A stretch of DNA of 6,686 nt from Microcaldota archaeon. GTDB taxonomy: Archaea; Micrarchaeota; Micrarchaeia; Anstonellales; Bilamarchaeaceae. This document shows, piece by piece, positions 5,073-6,686 of this stretch. The stretch lies in contig DAOVFD010000058.1 in assembly GCA_030668565.1 (NCBI GenBank), forward strand, positions 1 through 6,686, in the 5' to 3' direction. Position numbers and translations under genes: made by a program. The notes beneath the pieces were generated by a model. The model did no database searches, had not been told where the DNA came from, and was given only the letters and a program-made list of their open reading frames with translations. Within the stretch, counting starts at the first letter, position 1. Each line of letters opens with the position of its first letter.

Positions 5073-6254
5073 ATGGTTACTAGTATTAATGGTGCAGGTT
5101 CTACAGCTCCAATAGAGACAAAGGACCATCGAAAAGCCAGTAAAAAAACCCCTCGCGGACCTCTTAGTACACCGACTCCCAGAGATGTTGTAAAAGCAAG
5201 ATGGGAGCTTGAAAAAGCAAAGCTGGAGCTTGAAAAAGCAAAGCTGAAGCTTGAGAGTTCATCTTCGGATGATTCATCTACCGAAACTACATTGGATAAT
5301 ATGATGGGTATGCTTGACAAGATGGATGAGACATGGCAAAGATTCGAAGATGAAAAAACTGCAGCCAGACAGCGTTTTGCTGCCATGGATGAAGATGAGC
5401 AGGAGGTTTTTATAGAGAAGATGTATGACCGGTTTTCAGCAAGTTATGATGAGCATATGGAAACAACGGGGCACTATGAAGCAATAAGGAGATTGATAAC
5501 GAAAGAGGTAGCTGCACACAACTTCCAGTTTCCGTTTTTTGATATCACCTCAGGTACGGGAGTTCCGGCATGTCATTTCCTTCTGGAGCTTAACAAGAAG
5601 CTTATGAGGGAAAGAAAGACAGAAGTTAATTTTATCGTTAGCAAAGAGGAACGCAGAGAGTATCATGTTCATCCCATTTACCTGAATGATATATCCGAAA
5701 AAATGAACGTGCTGTCGGAAAAGAAGTTTAATGAGCTTGAACATATACTGCGCAGTGAAGTACGTAGTAAGGCAAAGAAGGAGAACAAATTTGACGTGCC
5801 GCCCATTCTTATCGATGACAAGGGAGTAGCGATCAAGGATTATTCGTTCAGAAGTCTTTATACTGGTCTGGGCGGAAAAGTAGGGACTATCATGGTTTCG
5901 CAAACATTCCACATTGTAACTTCGGCGGACAAAGAGCGGCTTGCAAAGGCAATAGACTGGGCTCTTGCCCCTGGTGGTAGAGTCGTGTTGATAGAGGAGT
6001 TCGTATGGAGGGCGCGAACACATTCGGGCCAGGCCCCGAGTGCGGTGCTTAAACTGATAGAGACGCTTGCAACACCATTGCAGAAAAAGTCAGACCTTAT
6101 ATCACTTTTCAAGGACAAGGCCGGAAGACCTTACGAGATGATTTCGCGTTCTACTGAACGGATAGACAGAGAACACAGGGACCATGAAATGACAGTAACC
6201 ATTCTTCAGAAGCCCTCGGACAACGAAAATGAGCAAATCAATTTCTTCTTCTGA
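5073..6254 (+). CDS. SAM-dependent class I methyltransferase with coiled-coil N-terminal extension (paralogue 2)
   Basis: A 393-residue protein from the ATG at 5073; an ATG at 5055 would add six residues. A Thr/Pro/Lys-rich start (TPRGPLSTPTP) leads into a duplicated heptad ELEKAKL at residues 45-58, then a serine/aspartate linker SSSSDDSS and a helical acidic segment ending in MDEDEQEVFIEKMYDRF. The catalytic part parallels its neighbour: YDEHMETTGHYEAIRRL (125-141), SAM loop DITSGTG (157-163), strand 2 acid in YLNDISEKM (203-211), GTIMVSQTFHIVT (271-283), LAPGGRVVLIEEF (298-310) and DREHRDHEMTVTIL near the end. The region between strand 2 and GTIMVSQ is longer and very different from paralogue 1, with a basic stretch RSKAKKENK, and may bear on substrate choice. 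The gene has its own promoter copy and ends 2 bases before a convergent Lrp-like gene. The substrate is unknown. Active methyltransfer is likely, since SAM motifs are intact in outline. Confidence 0.85.
   Translation: MVTSINGAGSTAPIETKDHRKASKKTPRGPLSTPTPRDVVKARWELEKAKLELEKAKLKLESSSSDDSSTETTLDNMMGMLDKMDETWQRFEDEKTAARQRFAAMDEDEQEVFIEKMYDRFSASYDEHMETTGHYEAIRRLITKEVAAHNFQFPFFDITSGTGVPACHFLLELNKKLMRERKTEVNFIVSKEERREYHVHPIYLNDISEKMNVLSEKKFNELEHILRSEVRSKAKKENKFDVPPILIDDKGVAIKDYSFRSLYTGLGGKVGTIMVSQTFHIVTSADKERLAKAIDWALAPGGRVVLIEEFVWRARTHSGQAPSAVLKLIETLATPLQKKSDLISLFKDKAGRPYEMISRSTERIDREHRDHEMTVTILQKPSDNENEQINFFF
5205..5258 (+). repeat. In-frame 21-base tandem repeat encoding ELEKAKL heptads
   Basis: Two perfect copies of a 21-base unit lie at 5205-5225 and 5226-5246. 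A degenerate partial third copy (AAGCTTGAGAG) follows. Each unit encodes the heptad E-L-E-K-A-K-L, which fits a short coiled coil. Paralogue 1 has only one comparable ELEKAK element, so the repeat looks like an expansion by slippage in this copy. Confidence 0.85.
5937..6003 (+). repeat. Highly conserved DNA block shared with the first methyltransferase gene (copy 2)
   Basis: The counterpart of 4653-4719, in the same reading frame and orientation, 1284 bases downstream. Similarity continues more loosely on both sides, over the SQTFHIVT and WRARTH codons. It falls away in the central part of the genes. Confidence 0.8.
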
Positions 6255-6256
6255 TT

Positions 6257-6686
6257 TCAGAACGGATTGTAATCCTCAGGGAGTTTATAGTAATCCAGTG
6301 CAAGATAGGTTGTGGTTTTCGAGATAACCTCATTCTTCTGTATCTCTCTCAATACGGATGCAAGCTCATCCTTGCTTTTAACCCTTATAATCGCAAGTGC
6401 ATCAGCCGCTCCAGTTATAAGGATGAAAGAACTAATTTGGGGTATGTTTGCCACCGGTTTTAATGTTTTCTCCCAGTCTATCTTCATTCTGACTTTTATG
6501 AAGACGAGTGCCATTAAATCTATTCCGGTTTTTTCGTAATTGATAACAGATTTGTATTTTTTTATTACTCCGTTTTTTTCCAGTTTTTTTATCCTCTGTA
6601 ACAATGTATTCGGATGAATCCTCAGTATTCGTGCAAGTTCCTTGCTGGGTATCTTTGCATTCTCATTCAGATAATGAAGTATCTTC
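6257..6686 (-). CDS. Lrp/AsnC-family transcription regulator, N-terminus cut by window edge
   Basis: Reading from the right edge, 142 residues are open to the TGA at 6257-6259. The visible protein begins KILHYLNENAKIPSKELARI, the first helices of the Lrp winged helix-turn-helix. LRIHPNTLLQRIKKLEKNGVIKKY follows as recognition helix and wing. From about residue 53 comes a RAM (ligand-binding, oligomerisation) domain with ALVFIKVRM, the conserved turn ITGAADALAIIRV and a final TTTYLALDYYK. Only about 5-10 N-terminal residues should be missing, since family members run near 150 residues. A TTG at 6604 is not the start because it lies inside the HTH. These proteins form dimers to octamers and respond to amino acids or other small ligands. 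The gene points toward the methyltransferase pair, leaving 2 bases between stops. Its own promoter is outside the window. Confidence 0.93.
   Translation of the reverse strand, partial: KILHYLNENAKIPSKELARILRIHPNTLLQRIKKLEKNGVIKKYKSVINYEKTGIDLMALVFIKVRMKIDWEKTLKPVANIPQISSFILITGAADALAIIRVKSKDELASVLREIQKNEVISKTTTYLALDYYKLPEDYNPF

Noticed and set aside
5205..5258. Short direct repeats as a CRISPR-like array.
   Set aside because: The 21-base units are adjacent with no spacers and are in frame within a gene, so they are a coding tandem repeat.
6257..6604. TTG at 6604 as the start of the Lrp-like gene.
   Set aside because: The same frame continues to the right edge and encodes the first HTH helices, so the gene is cut by the window and does not start at a TTG inside the HTH.

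Overview
The window looks like a piece of an archaeal chromosome. It carries a UbiA-family enzyme of the digeranylgeranylglyceryl-phosphate synthase type (ether-lipid synthesis), an archaeal-style RtcB RNA ligase and an Lrp/AsnC regulator. Upstream of several genes are TATA-like boxes spaced about 25-30 bases before a leaderless or Shine-Dalgarno-led start, and poly-T tracts resemble archaeal terminators. By eye the base composition is moderate and even throughout, and no mobile element is visible. The exact lineage cannot be fixed from these genes. An uncultured euryarchaeal or DPANN-like archaeon is plausible, but that is inference.

Layout. Bases 1-2326, minus strand: a two-gene operon, sufS (cysteine desulfurase) followed 6 bases later by rtcB (3'-phosphate RNA ligase), whose C-terminus runs off the left edge. 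Bases 2327-2377: a compact divergent promoter region that appears to serve both sufS and the plus-strand lipid gene from a single TATA-like box, with both genes leaderless. Bases 2378-3241: the UbiA prenyltransferase. Bases 3337-3732: a small membrane protein of about four helices with its own strong promoter, a strong ribosome binding site and a T-rich terminator. Bases 3840-6254: two tandem paralogous SAM-dependent methyltransferases, each with a charged, helical N-terminal extension and each preceded by a copy of the same promoter. Bases 6257-6686, minus strand: an Lrp/AsnC-family regulator, convergent with the second methyltransferase and cut at its N-terminus by the right edge.

How the genes fit together. 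The left half is housekeeping: sulfur mobilisation for Fe-S clusters or thiolation, RNA ligation, and membrane lipid synthesis. The right half is the less understood part. The methyltransferase pair is a tandem duplication that included the promoter. The two proteins keep their C-terminal halves nearly constant, down to stretches of identical DNA, while the N-terminal extension and a central segment have diverged. This pattern suggests related but distinct substrates or partners, possibly a hetero-oligomer. No substrate can be assigned from sequence. The Lrp-like gene beside the pair is a candidate regulator by position only.
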